Assembly (NCBI GenBank): GCA_963995505.1
Contig: OZ023185.1
Coordinates: 13,899,691 to 13,963,690, forward strand
Reading direction: 5' to 3'
DNA length: 64,000 nucleotides
Origin: Hypericum androsaemum
Taxonomy: Eukaryota > Streptophyta > Magnoliopsida > Malpighiales > Hypericaceae
Shown: positions 51,591-62,100 of the stretch, one piece after another
How the letters are laid out: each line of letters begins with the position of its first letter
Position numbering within the stretch: the first letter of the stretch is position 1
The notes under the pieces: model-generated
The model's database searches: none
What the model saw: the letters and a program-made list of their open reading frames with translations, nothing else
What the model was told of the DNA's origin: nothing
Position numbers and translations under genes: made by a program

Positions 51591-52172
51591 TCACACAGGG
51601 ATCGGATGTCCAGGTGATCCGGTAGGAGAATCCAGATACATATCTGGATCCGGATCCGGAGACGATCCGGTGGGGGCCGGGTACGAGGACGATCCGATGA
51701 GAAGTTCCAGAGTACTTTCCGGAACTGGAATTGAATCCATGATCCAGATGATCAGGAGCGGAGGAAAACTATAATAGTAATCCTTAGCGAGGTAGCGGTT
51801 CAAGATCAAACCGCTTCGCAACTCCAGAACAGGAGAAGGTATCATTTCTCTGCGTAGACCTTTATCCTCAAGATAATGGATCAGACCATAGAGAGCATCT
51901 CTATGGGTATTGAACTCGGGTGCCGAGAAGACACTCATATCTTCTCGAATTTTCATCGTGACCAGGAGGTCTCGAAACATAGAGGGCCAGTCCTCTCCAT
52001 GATCGTAACCTCCGGCCCAGATGCACTCTTGCATCTCCCGGTGAACAGCCTGAATGTGCTCAACAATGACATACATGTCATTCTTGGGCACACGCAGCGG
52101 TAAACGGCGCTTCAGAATCTTCTGTCGAAGTTCTGTTGCACAGAAGTTCAGATACCTGTCTCCAGTAGCCAT
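51591..52172 (-). CDS. Extra unrecognised ORF in the copia leader, upstream of gag (193 aa)
   Basis: From the ATG at 52172 (MATGDRYLNFCATELRQ) the frame encodes 193 residues ending GSPGHPIPV. The longer frame upstream uses a non-ATG start. The first ~135 residues look like a compact helical globular domain (KILKRRLPLRVPKNDMYVIV, HREMQECIWAGG, MFRDLLVTMKIREDMSVF, ALYGLIHYLEDKGLRREM). A short hydrophobic stretch (SFPPLLIIWIM) and a Pro/Ser/Asp-rich tail (SSPDPDPDMYLDSPTGSPG) follow. I recognise no family; it is not gag, protease, integrase, RT, RNase H or a known env-like protein. It lies in sense orientation between the 5' LTR and gag, about 370 bp before gag. No stop or frameshift is seen, unlike pol. 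It could be an accessory ORF or captured host sequence. Confidence 0.6.
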   Translation of the reverse strand: MATGDRYLNFCATELRQKILKRRLPLRVPKNDMYVIVEHIQAVHREMQECIWAGGYDHGEDWPSMFRDLLVTMKIREDMSVFSAPEFNTHRDALYGLIHYLEDKGLRREMIPSPVLELRSGLILNRYLAKDYYYSFPPLLIIWIMDSIPVPESTLELLIGSSSYPAPTGSSPDPDPDMYLDSPTGSPGHPIPV

Positions 52173-52196
52173 CAAATCTTGCAACAATTGCAATTC

Positions 52197-53330
52197 AATT
52201 TCGGGTTAATACTCATATTTTCCCAAAATAAGATTGAAAAACTCATTTTCCAATCTTTGATGAACATTCTATGGATCAATTTATGTGATTTTAGTTTAAC
52301 TTTCACATATCTCGGAACTCGTTCCAAAATATTTTCTTTTTAAGTTTATTAAAATATAATTTTAATAAACCTAATTGACAAAAATTTCTCAAAATTTTTA
52401 TCAATTTATTGGATTTTAATTGAATAAAAACTGATTTTATCCAATTAAAAGAGAAAAAACCAATTTATAGGTCCAATTTTGACTTAAGTCAAAATTGACC
52501 GTAAATCGGGTCGAACCAAGAAACCAGGTCAATCCGTCCGGTTTTTTGATTTTCTTGACCCGGGTATAAATATTTTCGGGAAAAATCGTGCAATTACGAT
52601 TTGGCCCCTCGCATATTTTCCCCTCGAATTTTCTCTCTCCCCGACCCCGAAGGTGAAATCGCCGCCGCGTCTCCCTCCTACGACCGCCGCTGAACAGCGA
52701 CGAACCAGCGCCTGAGACCGGTCGCAATCGACGCGTCTCGACCTCACGATCACGGCCGTAGCGGCCGCGCGAGTCGTCGTCCAGCCGTTCTCCGCCACGA
52801 AGCTCTTCTCCGTTCGGCGCCTCTCCGCCGTCGTCGTCCTGGATCTCGCGATTCCGGCGACGCCGATCCACAAACGTGGTATCGGGACGTCGGGAAGAAG
52901 CCGGCGAATCGACCATCGTTTATCTACGGCGTCGAAATCGTCGGATTTCCGACGAAATCGACGGATTTCGTTTTTGGGCGAAAACGCCCAAATCGCCCGA
53001 TTAGGGTTGATTTCGATTTGGGGATTTTTGGGAAAATTTCCAATTAATCCCCAAGTCTTTCGAAAATTGCACCGAGGTCCATGACATGCAGGTGCCACGT
53101 AAGCGGTCAAAATTTCAGATTGGTACCTTAAGGTTTCGCGCGTGCGCGAATTTGCCCGCGTGGTTAGGCAAAATTTAATTTAGTCCCGCTGGTTCCAAAT
53201 TAATTACATTAAAGTCCAACAGATTATGATTTTTCATAAAATCACGATTAATATGATTTTTAACTCAATAAATCACATAATTACTTGAATTAAAAAATCA
53301 TATTATCATCAAAACATGGTTTCAACCATG
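52197..53330 (-). other. Copia 5' leader, including a GC-rich segment
   Basis: About 52600-52960 is GC-rich, with two overlapping minus-strand open frames (52437-52916 and 52529-53110). These are rich in Arg and Asp/Gly and resemble no family I know. On the plus strand, TATAAATATTTT (52565-52576) is followed by a pyrimidine-rich stretch and CGCCGCCGC, the layout of a plant promoter plus 5' UTR. The flanks are AT-rich. Whether this is an element leader or captured host promoter DNA is open. Confidence 0.45.
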
Positions 53331-53341
53331 CTCTGATACCA
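53330..53341 (-). other. Primer binding site (initiator Met-tRNA type)
   Basis: GCTCTGATACCA on the plus strand reads TGGTATCAGAGC in element orientation, two bases inside the 5' LTR. Confidence 0.9.
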
Positions 53342-53343
53342 AT

Positions 53344-53979
53344 TGACGGTTTTGACGCGTAATTAACGAGTAATTACGTGTTAAACCCGTTGAATTAACA
53401 AACTAATTCGTTAATAATAAATCACTTACTTGTTGAAGTAAGAGGTCCACAGGCTCGGGTCCACGATTTCTTCGTGCTGGTCGAATTACGATCACGTTCG
53501 AACGGATCCGTAATCGATTTTCACGAGATTTCCTTTAATCGAAAATCTGATTAAAATTCTGGAACTGATCCGGAATTTTCCTTTCTGAGTGAGTAGTTGT
53601 GGAAAAAGTTACAAATTGGTCCAGTCGGATTTCCCCTTTTATAGGAAAATCCGGACAGCCAAAACGCACCACGTGGCATGCCATATGCCACATGTCCGCC
53701 ACGTGGCAAAGCTACCCAATAGCTTCGCCACGTGGCACGTGGGTCCGCATGTCCGCCGCGTGGCAAGGCTACACCTAGCTTTGCCACGTGGCACCATGTG
53801 GTTGCGCCACGTGGGCTGTCACATGTGACGTCAGCGCCACGTCACGCTGACGTGGCGCTTGCATAGCTTGGGCCGGTCAACGCGGGTTGACCGGCCCATC
53901 CAACCCAACATTTTGGGCCTAATGGGCCCGGGCCCAATTAGGCACAATAATAATTGCCTATTGGGCCCAAGGTCCAACA
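53344..53979 (-). repeat. 5' LTR of the second copia element (636 bp)
   Basis: Same ends as the partner LTR. It has six CACGTG motifs instead of eight (one further site reads CCGCGTGG). TATAAAAGG lies at 53643-53635 on the minus strand, and the palindrome at 53870-53897 is conserved. Confidence 0.96.
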
Positions 53980-53984
53980 GATGG

Positions 53985-55445
53985 CTATCTCTGGACACAA
54001 CAGTCGCCCATGCATCTCCATCGTTGGAGGTTCTAGGAAAAAGCTGATGTGATGTGAAATTTCTTAACACTGTAATTTCCTTTTCTAGTTCCTTGCCCTA
54101 GTTCATCTTTTACTAAGAACTCGCATTTGTTAGTATGTATTTAAGACATTAAATGTGTAAGCAAGTCTAAAGAGCTACCCTTGATTCAAAACTGCATGGG
54201 TTACTACGATCAAAATATGTATTCTAAAAGTGTTGGTCTAAAGCGCTAACCTTTTTTTTAGTCAGTCCAAATTGCATAGAAATTGGGTAGTAAATGTGTT
54301 TATGTGGATAAAAAGAGAAAAGGATGGTCAGAATCACGAGTGATAAGTTCCAGCAACGTGAAGAATTTTGCAGGCAACCCAAGATTCAAAAAATATCACT
54401 AAATAGGTGATTGGGCATAGTAAATGACAAAAGTAAGGTAGATCTTTCACATCCTAAATATCAAAAGGTGATTGTTCCTTAAAATATCAAAAGGTGATGA
54501 CCCTTCCCATCCTTCTTCCAATAATGATAACACTATTTACAGGCACAATAAGAACACACATGCATAATAGAAAAGGAAAAAAGCAGAGCCAAGATTCAGA
54601 AACTTTCACTAAATAATGCTGCATTGGCTGAGATTGCCCATTAAGTAGAGAAAAGTAGAGCATTCTCAAAAAATAAAATAGAGAAAAGTAGCAGGAGGTT
54701 CTCTTAGTGGTTGGTACTTGATAATGTCTTTTCTAGTTTCTTACGCTACTTCATTAATGAGTTCTCCATCTAAAATTACAATCATTTTCTCTTGTCCCAT
54801 CCTAATGATCTTTTGTTAATGTAAACCATTCAAGCTTCATCTTGATCTTATGCTATTTTTGGTAATTTTTGTTAAATAAATTATACTACATATCAATTAT
54901 CCGCATCGATTTTGTGTAAAATAATTGTCGCAATCCAATTAGACAATTAATAAGTTAAAAATATTAGTTAATTTAACTTTATTTTGTTAAAATCATGAAC
55001 ATGGTTTTTTCTATGTAGAGAAATCAGATTTTGCATAGTAGCCATTAGAATTTAAGCGTAGTTAGAGCTTAGTCTTAAAATTGTAGTTAAGGGAAAAACA
55101 TAAATCTTCTTTTTTTAAATCAAATTTGAAAGATATAAATCTTTTTAGAGTTTTTTAGAAGGGTAAAAACTTGTCAGGGAAGGAAAAGGTACGCCTCGGA
55201 TTTTCTTGGCTACCTTTTTCTTTTTCCTGGAAATGGGAATTAAAATTACTACAAAAACATTGAAGTTGTTTTAAGTTATCAACAAACCTGGCTGCTTTTA
55301 CAAGATGTCTTATAGCTTTAAGAGTATAAATAACATCCTCCCAAAATGAAACTTGAAGTACAATATGTGTTGCCTTATTTCCATAAATCAACCAAAAGTA
55401 CAACTAACACAATCATAGTAAGCACCAAAAAAGAGGAAAAATACA
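53985..55445. other. AT-rich spacer
   Basis: Loosely repeated phrases (CAAGATTCA-AAA--TCACTAAATA, near 54380 and 54592) suggest old duplicated DNA. No gene recognised. Confidence 0.45.
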
Positions 55446-55454
55446 CTAATATTA

Positions 55455-56348
55455 GAAAAAATTTTATGTTGGTCCCTCTGTACCAAGTCACATGATGACT
55501 TGGTATGTACCAACCAATCAAAAATGTCAAGTACATTTGTAAATCACCTAATTAATTTAATGACAAGGATAAGTATTTATAGAAACAAAATCAAGGTGTA
55601 ATTGTGTCATAAGTTAAAAAAGAATTATTTCCTAAACAAAATATTATATTTTGAAAAAATGAATCAATCCCATTAATAAAATAAATATTTAAAGTCTTGT
55701 TGTATTTTAGTTCTCGTAAAAAAATATGGTTGAGAAATAATCATGAAAAATATGCGATGATGATGAATCACCGCAGAACGATTAACTTGTATAATTTTTA
55801 GTTTCTAAAATAACTTATATTCTTTTTAAGAGCCAACATCTGTATGTGGAGTTAGATTTTTGCAGTGATCTATATGCACACATAAATGAAAAGACTTCTA
55901 TGCTTATTGAGTTGTTAAAACAAGGATGATTTATGTATAGATCTACAAGAATTAGTAAAAGTAGCAAATATTTTCTTATAACGATTATGTGAATTTGTTT
56001 TGTTATAAAGAATATATTTATTAGCGTAATTTTTTTCTTTTTCATTGTAGATTAACTCATGATATTTTATTATATATTCATTTTATTAACTCATGATATT
56101 TTCTTATGACGATTACTGTAGAATGCACAACGAATAAAATAAATTATTATTTTGAGTGTTACAATTTAGTAGAGAAAGTTGAGAGTTATTTATAATTTTG
56201 TTTAGGAAATAATTCTTTTTTAACTTATGACACAATTACACCTTGATTTTGTTTCCATAAATACTTATCCTAGTCATTAAATTAATTAGGTAATTTACAA
56301 ATATACTTGGCATTTTTTGATTAGTTAGGGACCAACATAAAATTTCTC
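55455..56348. mobile_element. MULE-type MITE with ~200-bp TIRs and perfect 9-bp TSD CTAATATTA
   Basis: CTAATATTA flanks both ends (55446-55454 and 56349-56357). The left arm 55455-55660 and the inverted right arm about 56185-56348 share ATTTTATGTTGGTCCCT, CACCTAATTAATTTAATGAC, AAAATCAAGGTGTAATTGTG, TCATAAGTTAAAAAAGAATT and ATTTCCTAAACAAAAT. The core is AT-rich and non-coding. Confidence 0.92.
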
Positions 56349-56357
56349 CTAATATTA

Positions 56358-56690
56358 GGCACATTAAAAAGGCATCCCATGGTCCAAATACAAAAGCACA
56401 GATTTTAAAATGAACCCACATGAGGAAAGAATCTGGGAGGAAAATATACTTTGAAGAGAAATCAATGGAAGCCGCCACCACCCAATATCCGAAGGAGCGA
56501 GAGGATGATTGAATTATGAGCCTAGTGAAATTTTGAAATGTAGCTATTTGACTAATAAACTAGGAAGTGTGTAATTAATAGTACCTGTTGGTAGTAATCA
56601 CAAGAAACAGATAAGAAAATAGAAGACAGACTGGACACTAGGAGGGGCGACACCTCACCTGGTTGTGTGTGTTGCATTTTTGGTAGGGTT
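56358..56690. other. Spacer
   Basis: Nothing recognised. Confidence 0.4.
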
Positions 56691-56699
56691 CTCTATTGG

Positions 56700-57027
56700 G
56701 GTGTTCTTGGGTGTTCTACAGATTGAAAAAGATTGATTACAGGGTTGGGATGTTCTGGGCTAGGGTTTTAGCGAATTCAAATGACTTTATTTTTGTATGG
56801 TTCTTGGGTTGGGATGTTCTTGAGGTTAAAGAAGATTTTTTTGTCTTATTTGTTTAAGGGTATACATGTCATTTCACGTAACAAAAAGAGAAAATTGATT
56901 GCTAACGTCAGTCAGGGGCTCTAAATCAACATTAAACAAACTAATATGATGATAAAATAATTTTTGAAATAGTAGGGACCGCAACTGCAATCATGATATA
57001 TACCATAGACCTCGATAAAATTTGCCC
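56700..57027. mobile_element. One-ended MULE-like remnant
   Basis: Read inward from 57027 on the minus strand it begins GGGCAAATTTTATCGAGG. It continues with CGGTCCCTACTATTTCAAAA, CCCCTGACTGACGTTAGC and ACGTGAAATGACATGTATAC, the same layout as the terminal repeats of the elements at 1121 and 28038. I could not find the opposite end. Confidence 0.5.
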
Positions 57028-57087
57028 TTTGTTTTTTTGGTTTATACACTTGTATTCAAACACGCACTCGATCGACTAATTCAGATT

Positions 57088-57129
57088 CTAGTTTGGTATG
57101 ACTAGTTTGGTATGACTAGTTTAGTATGA
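57088..57129 (+). repeat. Three tandem copies of a 14-bp unit
   Basis: CTAGTTTGGTATGA occurs twice, followed by CTAGTTTAGTATGA. Confidence 0.95.
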
Positions 57130-57249
57130 CCTTTGTAATGAATCAAAGTTTTTAAAACAAATATTTAATATTGTCACATTACTAAGGACCCAAACACTCG
57201 AACATTTGAGACTTCTTGATTAAACTAAAATAATACGTAATTAATTAAA

Positions 57250-57600
57250 CTAAGTACTTGTTAGTTTTTTAATAGGAGAAACAACACATTTCATTACGTA
57301 AAAAAATCTGAAAGTTGAGTTACAAGGATTAAAGCAAATACAAGGAATGAAAAGCAAGACAATAACATAGAACAACAGGGGGCGAACAAAGTGCCAAAGA
57401 ACCTCGCAGGCAACGTGAAAGAGAAAGAGACTATAGCAAAGTTCTCAACAACGAGAGCTTCAATCAACTCGAAAAAGTACCGCCAAACTAAACCATAGCT
57501 GACAAGAATGACACTAAACATGTACAAAGTTATATGAGAGATGCAACAATACACAAATGCCTCCGAAGAGACCTTCGTTATACCCCAAGCATACTTGAAG
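57250..57600 (-). mobile_element. Possible LINE 3'-end fragment
   Basis: On the minus strand the sequence ends TGTTGTTTCTCCTATTAAAAAA, the type of 3' tail seen in plant LINEs, after T- and G-rich untranslated-like sequence. The open frame in it (57554-57294) is hydrophobic low-complexity and not a credible gene. Confidence 0.35.
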
Positions 57601-58616
57601 ATAATATAATTTGTTAAGGCTATCTACGGAACTATGTCTTAGATCCGTAGAACGAGGTGCTTTGGTTGCGGATGGTGGAACAATTTTCTGAGTCTTTTTA
57701 AGTGAAAAAAATTTGCAACATCAGATATTCCGAATGATGAGTTTCAAACTGTAGAATCATAAATATCAAATGACTATATTACATAATCGCATAATAATAA
57801 AGTAAAGTTTTCAAAAAAAATCAGATCACACTTCAATAATTTACTAGACTACTAATGTGTCTTATTGGATGGCCACCAAAGAGGAAGCCGCCGTCAAACA
57901 TTAATTGAATGTCCCACATTTGTTCACACACGACGGAGGGAATCTTCTACCAGAAAAAAAAAAGAACAAAGTCTTGCTGCCTATTCATTGTGACATCTTT
58001 ACTGCTAAAGTTTTCCAAAGCGTGGTTAATTATTTAATTCTCTACCCTCCATCTCCCTGACATGTTGCATTTCTTTAATCAAACCCAAATTGACTACTAT
58101 TATTAACTTAGTAACATGATTAGACGAGATTACGCAGTAATGGAGCACTACATCTAAAAAATTCCGAAAAATGAAAATTTTCAATAGTCTTTCCACAATT
58201 CTGACTTAGTATAAAATTTTACCCCGGATAATAATTTTGCGGTCAACCGTTTCTTCTTAATTTTATTAAAATATAAACGGTCCAAGTAATAATATTTTAT
58301 ATACAAAAATCACAATAAAATTACTCCCAAATGGGAAAGCAAAAGTGTACAAGCAGTGGTCAATGATTATATGCATTTACACATTCCTTTCTGGTGGGTC
58401 ACAGCACCATTATAATCCTCATCACTTCGCAGTGCTAGACCTTACCTCTAAAATTAAATTAAATTCCTACCAACCCAGCTCTTCTCTACCTTTTTTAAAC
58501 AAAGCATCCAATGCGATCCTAATACGTGTATAAAATTAATGATTATCGATTTTGGTTCGGTTATCTCGTGAGAGTATAGCTCAACCTTTAAGCTTTTCTT
58601 CGAGCTACAGGTATCA
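57600..58616. other. Spacer and promoter region of the lipase gene
   Basis: AT-rich. No gene, and no clear repeat ends. Confidence 0.45.
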
Positions 58617-59938
58617 ATGGAACCGACATGGCCGGAAATCCTAGGAAGCACCAACTGGAAGAACCTCCTGGACCCACTCGACATCAACGTCAGGAAGCTC
58701 ATCCTCCGCTGCGGCGACTTCTGCCAGGGAACCTACGACTCCTTCGACAACGACCGGAACTCCAAGTACTGCGGTACCTCCCGGTACGGCAAGGCCAGGT
58801 TCTTCCACAAGGTCATGCTCGAAGACGCCAACAACTACGAGGTTCCCCCCTCTCGCTCCTCCCTTTTGTTTTTTTTTTCGGGTTAGCGTTAATGCACCGG
58901 ATCTCATTATAACTGTGACGGCCGTATCAGGTGTATTCATTCTTGTATGCGACTGCGAGAGTGAGCGTCCCGGAGGCGTTCCTCCTCAAATCGCAGTCCC
59001 GGGAGTCGTGGGACCGCGAGTCGAACTGGATTGGCTACATCGCAGTCACCTCCGACGAGTACTCCTCCTCCATCGGCCGCCGGGAAGTCTACGTGGCGCT
59101 CCGAGGCACCACCAGGAACTACGAGTGGATAGACATCATGGGCGCCAAGCAGGATTCCGCCGCTCCTCTTCTAAACCCAACCAAGTTCGACCTCGACAAA
59201 AACAACGGCGAAGACGACGACAGCGACGACGACGACGAGAACCCGAAAGTCATGAGAGGATGGATGACCATCTACAACTCCGACGACCCCAAGTCGGAGT
59301 ACACGAAGCTAAGCATGAGGAGTCAGCTGTTAAGCAAGATCAGCGAGATAAGGAACAAGTACACCGGCGAGGACATATCCATCATCTTCACCGGACACAG
59401 CCTGGGAGCCAGCCTCTCGGTGATCGCGGCCTTCGACGTGGTGGAGAACGGCGCGAGGGACATCCCGGTGGCCGCGTTCGTCTTCGGGCTCCCGGAGGTA
59501 GGGAACAAGGCCTTCAACGAGAGGTTCAACGAGTACCCGAACCTAAAGGTGCTCCACGTCAGGAACACGATAGACCTTATCCCACACTACCCGGGGAGGC
59601 TACTCGGGTACAGGCGGACGGGGGTGGAGCTCGAAATCGACACGAGGAAGTCGCCGTACTTGAAGGACTCCAAGAACCCTAGCGACTGGCACAACTTGCA
59701 GGCGATGCTCCACGTGGTCGCGGGGTGGAACGGGAAGGGGAAGGAGTTCGGGTTCCAGGTGAAGAGGAGCGTGGCTTTGGTCAACAAGTCGTGCGAGTTC
59801 TTGAAGGACGAGTTGATGGTTCCTGGGGTGTGGTGGGTTGAGAAGAACAAGGGGCTGGTTCGGGATGATGACGGGGAGTGGGTCCCGGCTTCGCCTGACG
59901 ACGAGGACTTGCCTGCTCCCGAGGATTATTCAGATTAA
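58617..59938 (+). CDS. Class II phospholipase A1-type lipase (PLA1-II / DSEL-like)
   Basis: PLA1-II enzymes hydrolyse sn-1 acyl bonds of phospho-, galacto- or acylglycerols, usually in the cytosol. Two exons, 58617-58841 and 58931-59938 (89-bp GT-AG intron), encode 410 residues. The N-terminus WPEILGSTNWKNLLDPLD is the family's typical start and has no transit peptide, unlike plastid class I (DAD1) enzymes. The lipase elbow GHSLGAS places the nucleophile Ser at about 232, with Asp near 290 (IDLIPHYPG) and His near 329 (DWHNLQAMLH). An unusually acidic insert (about residues 163-180: NNGEDDDSDDDDENPK) lies in the loop before the MRGWMTIYNSDD segment. The C-terminus W..EKNKGLV..DDGEW is characteristic. 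High-GC codon use contrasts with the AT-rich flanks. From memory it is closest to At4g18550 (DSEL) and PLA1-II gamma. Confidence 0.94.
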
Positions 59939-61339
59939 TTATTTTCGATCTCTTGTATCGAAGTTTGACCGATGGGTGGGTGATGTTTGGGATTGGTCGG
60001 GTTGTTTGATTTTTATTGTTTAGTTTTGGTTTGGTTTGGTTGTGTCTGGGTTCCTGTCCGTTTCCTGCCCTTTATCCATTTCATTGCGGGAGAATAAAAT
60101 GTTCATATATTGGTGAATCGATCTTTAATTAGCATTTATTGTGCAAACATTTGGATATGACGGTCTCCAATCAAAACAGATAACTATAAAAATTGACAGG
60201 TTCAAGTTCGATTTCAAATTCAAATATATGAATGCATTTTTGTTAAATTGTGTTGTGAAAATTTTGTGTTAAAATTTTGCAATTCTATCAATCATAAATG
60301 TGGATTAACCAATATCTCAATAACGCTGTATAGCATGTGTTACATAGTGCTCTATACCTATCATTACTATTTCGAATCTGCTTTCGCAATGGTCAAGGAA
60401 TAATAAACGATTTTCCTGTCCCAAATACTAAACTATATCGTACCTATCATTTTTATTAAAAGTAATTTCAGTTAACTAATGATTAATCATAAACTGTAAG
60501 TTCATCAATTTAAATTTCAGACAATTCATAAATCGTGACCAACGATTTATTAACTATGGTCAGACCGCTGTTGCATTGAATGGTCCTTAAATTTGTTGTG
60601 TTTGGTTCCATGGCGCACAGAAAATGGTCCGCACAAAATTGATTGTTTGTTTCAATCAACCTCAAATTATTCTCATCTATTTTTACGGACCAGAAAATTA
60701 TGTGCAATGACAAAAAAAATTTGTGATATGCTTTTATCATATTACCCTAAATACTTTACTTTTTATATATTTTTTCAACAAATTTAACTCAATTAAAACT
60801 GGTCACTTTTACCTAAATTGAAGCTTAAGTCGATGCCAAAGTCGGTCTATATATTTTTTCATGTCTCATATCATTTTTTTTAATTTGGATTCAAATATTT
60901 TAATATTTGGATACACATACAACTTTAAAAATTTATATTTTTAGGATATGAATACATATAAAGATAGTAAAATAATTAATTCAGATATGTGGTTAAAAGC
61001 ACACATATTTACTATGGTAGGATTTCAATGAGACGTTGGGGTGCAACATTATAATTCGTATATGAAAATTCAACAAATGACTACATTATACCCTGTACAA
61101 ATATTAAGGTTCTTAATAATACTTGTACCTTCACAAAAACATTGTACATATTTGTCAAATTATGTGATGAAATATTAAAAATATGTTGATGTTATTCATT
61201 TGCTATAAATAATTTTGTAGGACATTTCATTTGAATTAAATCGCATGTGACATGTTATTTAATAAATTAGATAGTTTAGATTATCCATATACTAATTTTT
61301 TGGATATCTTATACTTTTTGTTCGGTGTTACTGATAAAT
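59939..61339. other. Lipase 3' flank and AT-rich spacer
   Basis: No gene or repeat with clear ends was recognised. Confidence 0.5.
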
Positions 61340-61929
61340 TGTGATAGAACGTCGGAAACGATCTTTAGAACAGGTCCGGAGTGGTTGTCCCAAGAACGAT
61401 TCGAACGAATAGGTAAAGATGGAAGAAATATGGGGAACAAGAAGGGAAGAATTAGATTAGAGTAGGTAGGAGAGAAAAGAATTTATGGAAGAGCAAGAAC
61501 TTTATTGAAAATATGGGGGAGAGAGGGAAGGAAAAAATATAAAGATAAAAGCTAGAGGCTACATAAGATAAAGTATATGAATGTTTGATGTTTGGTTTGT
61601 AGGTGTCCTTCATGCATATACCTAGCTCTCCTTATATAGAATACGTTTGCCCCAACCCCATACAAAAATCCTAGGCCGTGTTCAATATAGGAAAACCTAA
61701 CATAGCTCCAGCCTAATAAGGAAAAACTTAAACTGTTCGAAATTTCCAACCCAAGTCTGACCCCTTTCCGTGCTGAATTTGGAAAAGTCATAAACTAGAA
61801 AGTTCTAGATCTCTGTCTTCTCTTTCTGTGGCTTTTAGAATCACAGCAATCCGATATTTGAGCCAAAATTTACAACCTTTTTACCAAAATAGGTTTAGCA
61901 AATCTGTGAATTAATTTTTCGCTCCAACA
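61340..61929 (-). repeat. Probable 3' LTR (590 bp)
   Basis: TG...CA ends with the polypurine tract immediately outside. No second copy is available in the window to prove the ends. Confidence 0.6.
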
Positions 61930-61939
61930 ACGCCCCCCC

Positions 61940-61979
61940 ACACGTCAATGTTTTGACGCTAGAAAAAGCGTTGACGTGT
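61940..61979. repeat. Inverted repeat beside the polypurine tract
   Basis: ACACGTCAA (61940-61948) and TTGACGTGT (61971-61979) form a perfect 9-bp stem. An inner CGCT/AGCG pair (61957-61960 and 61967-61970) extends the potential hairpin. Confidence 0.8.
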
Positions 61980-62100
61980 ATTCGCCCTTAAACACACAAA
62001 AAATTAACTCCACTCTATGTATAACCTGCTAAATCAAGACTGTAATACGTAGAAAATTTACTACCAAACCGGTCAAGACCTAGCCGTTGCAAATGATCAT

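Larger units (their letters stand above)
45494..53979 (-). mobile_element. Recent Ty1/copia retrotransposon (8486 bp) with TSD GATGG, long leader and extra ORF
   Basis: The LTRs are 45494-46135 (3' in element orientation) and 53344-53979 (5'). GATGG lies immediately outside both (45489-45493 and 53980-53984). A primer site TGGTATCAGAGC on the minus strand adjoins the 5' LTR (about 53341-53330), and a purine tract GAGTGGGAGA adjoins the 3' LTR (46136-46145). Element order on the minus strand: LTR, ~2.1-kb leader with an extra ORF, gag-pol (51221-47079), ~940 bp non-coding, LTR. Outside one repeat array the two LTRs look almost identical. Confidence 0.96.

Noticed and set aside
52437..53110. 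Two overlapping Arg/Asp-rich frames in the copia leader
   Set aside because: GC-rich sequence open in two frames at once with no domain, better treated as leader or captured regulatory DNA.
57294..57554. Hydrophobic 86-aa minus-strand frame
   Set aside because: T-rich sequence ending in a LINE-like 3' tail; the hydrophobicity follows from base composition.
58641..59568. Antisense open frames across the lipase gene
   Set aside because: Shadows of a high-GC coding sequence; no domains, while the sense strand has a complete catalytic triad.
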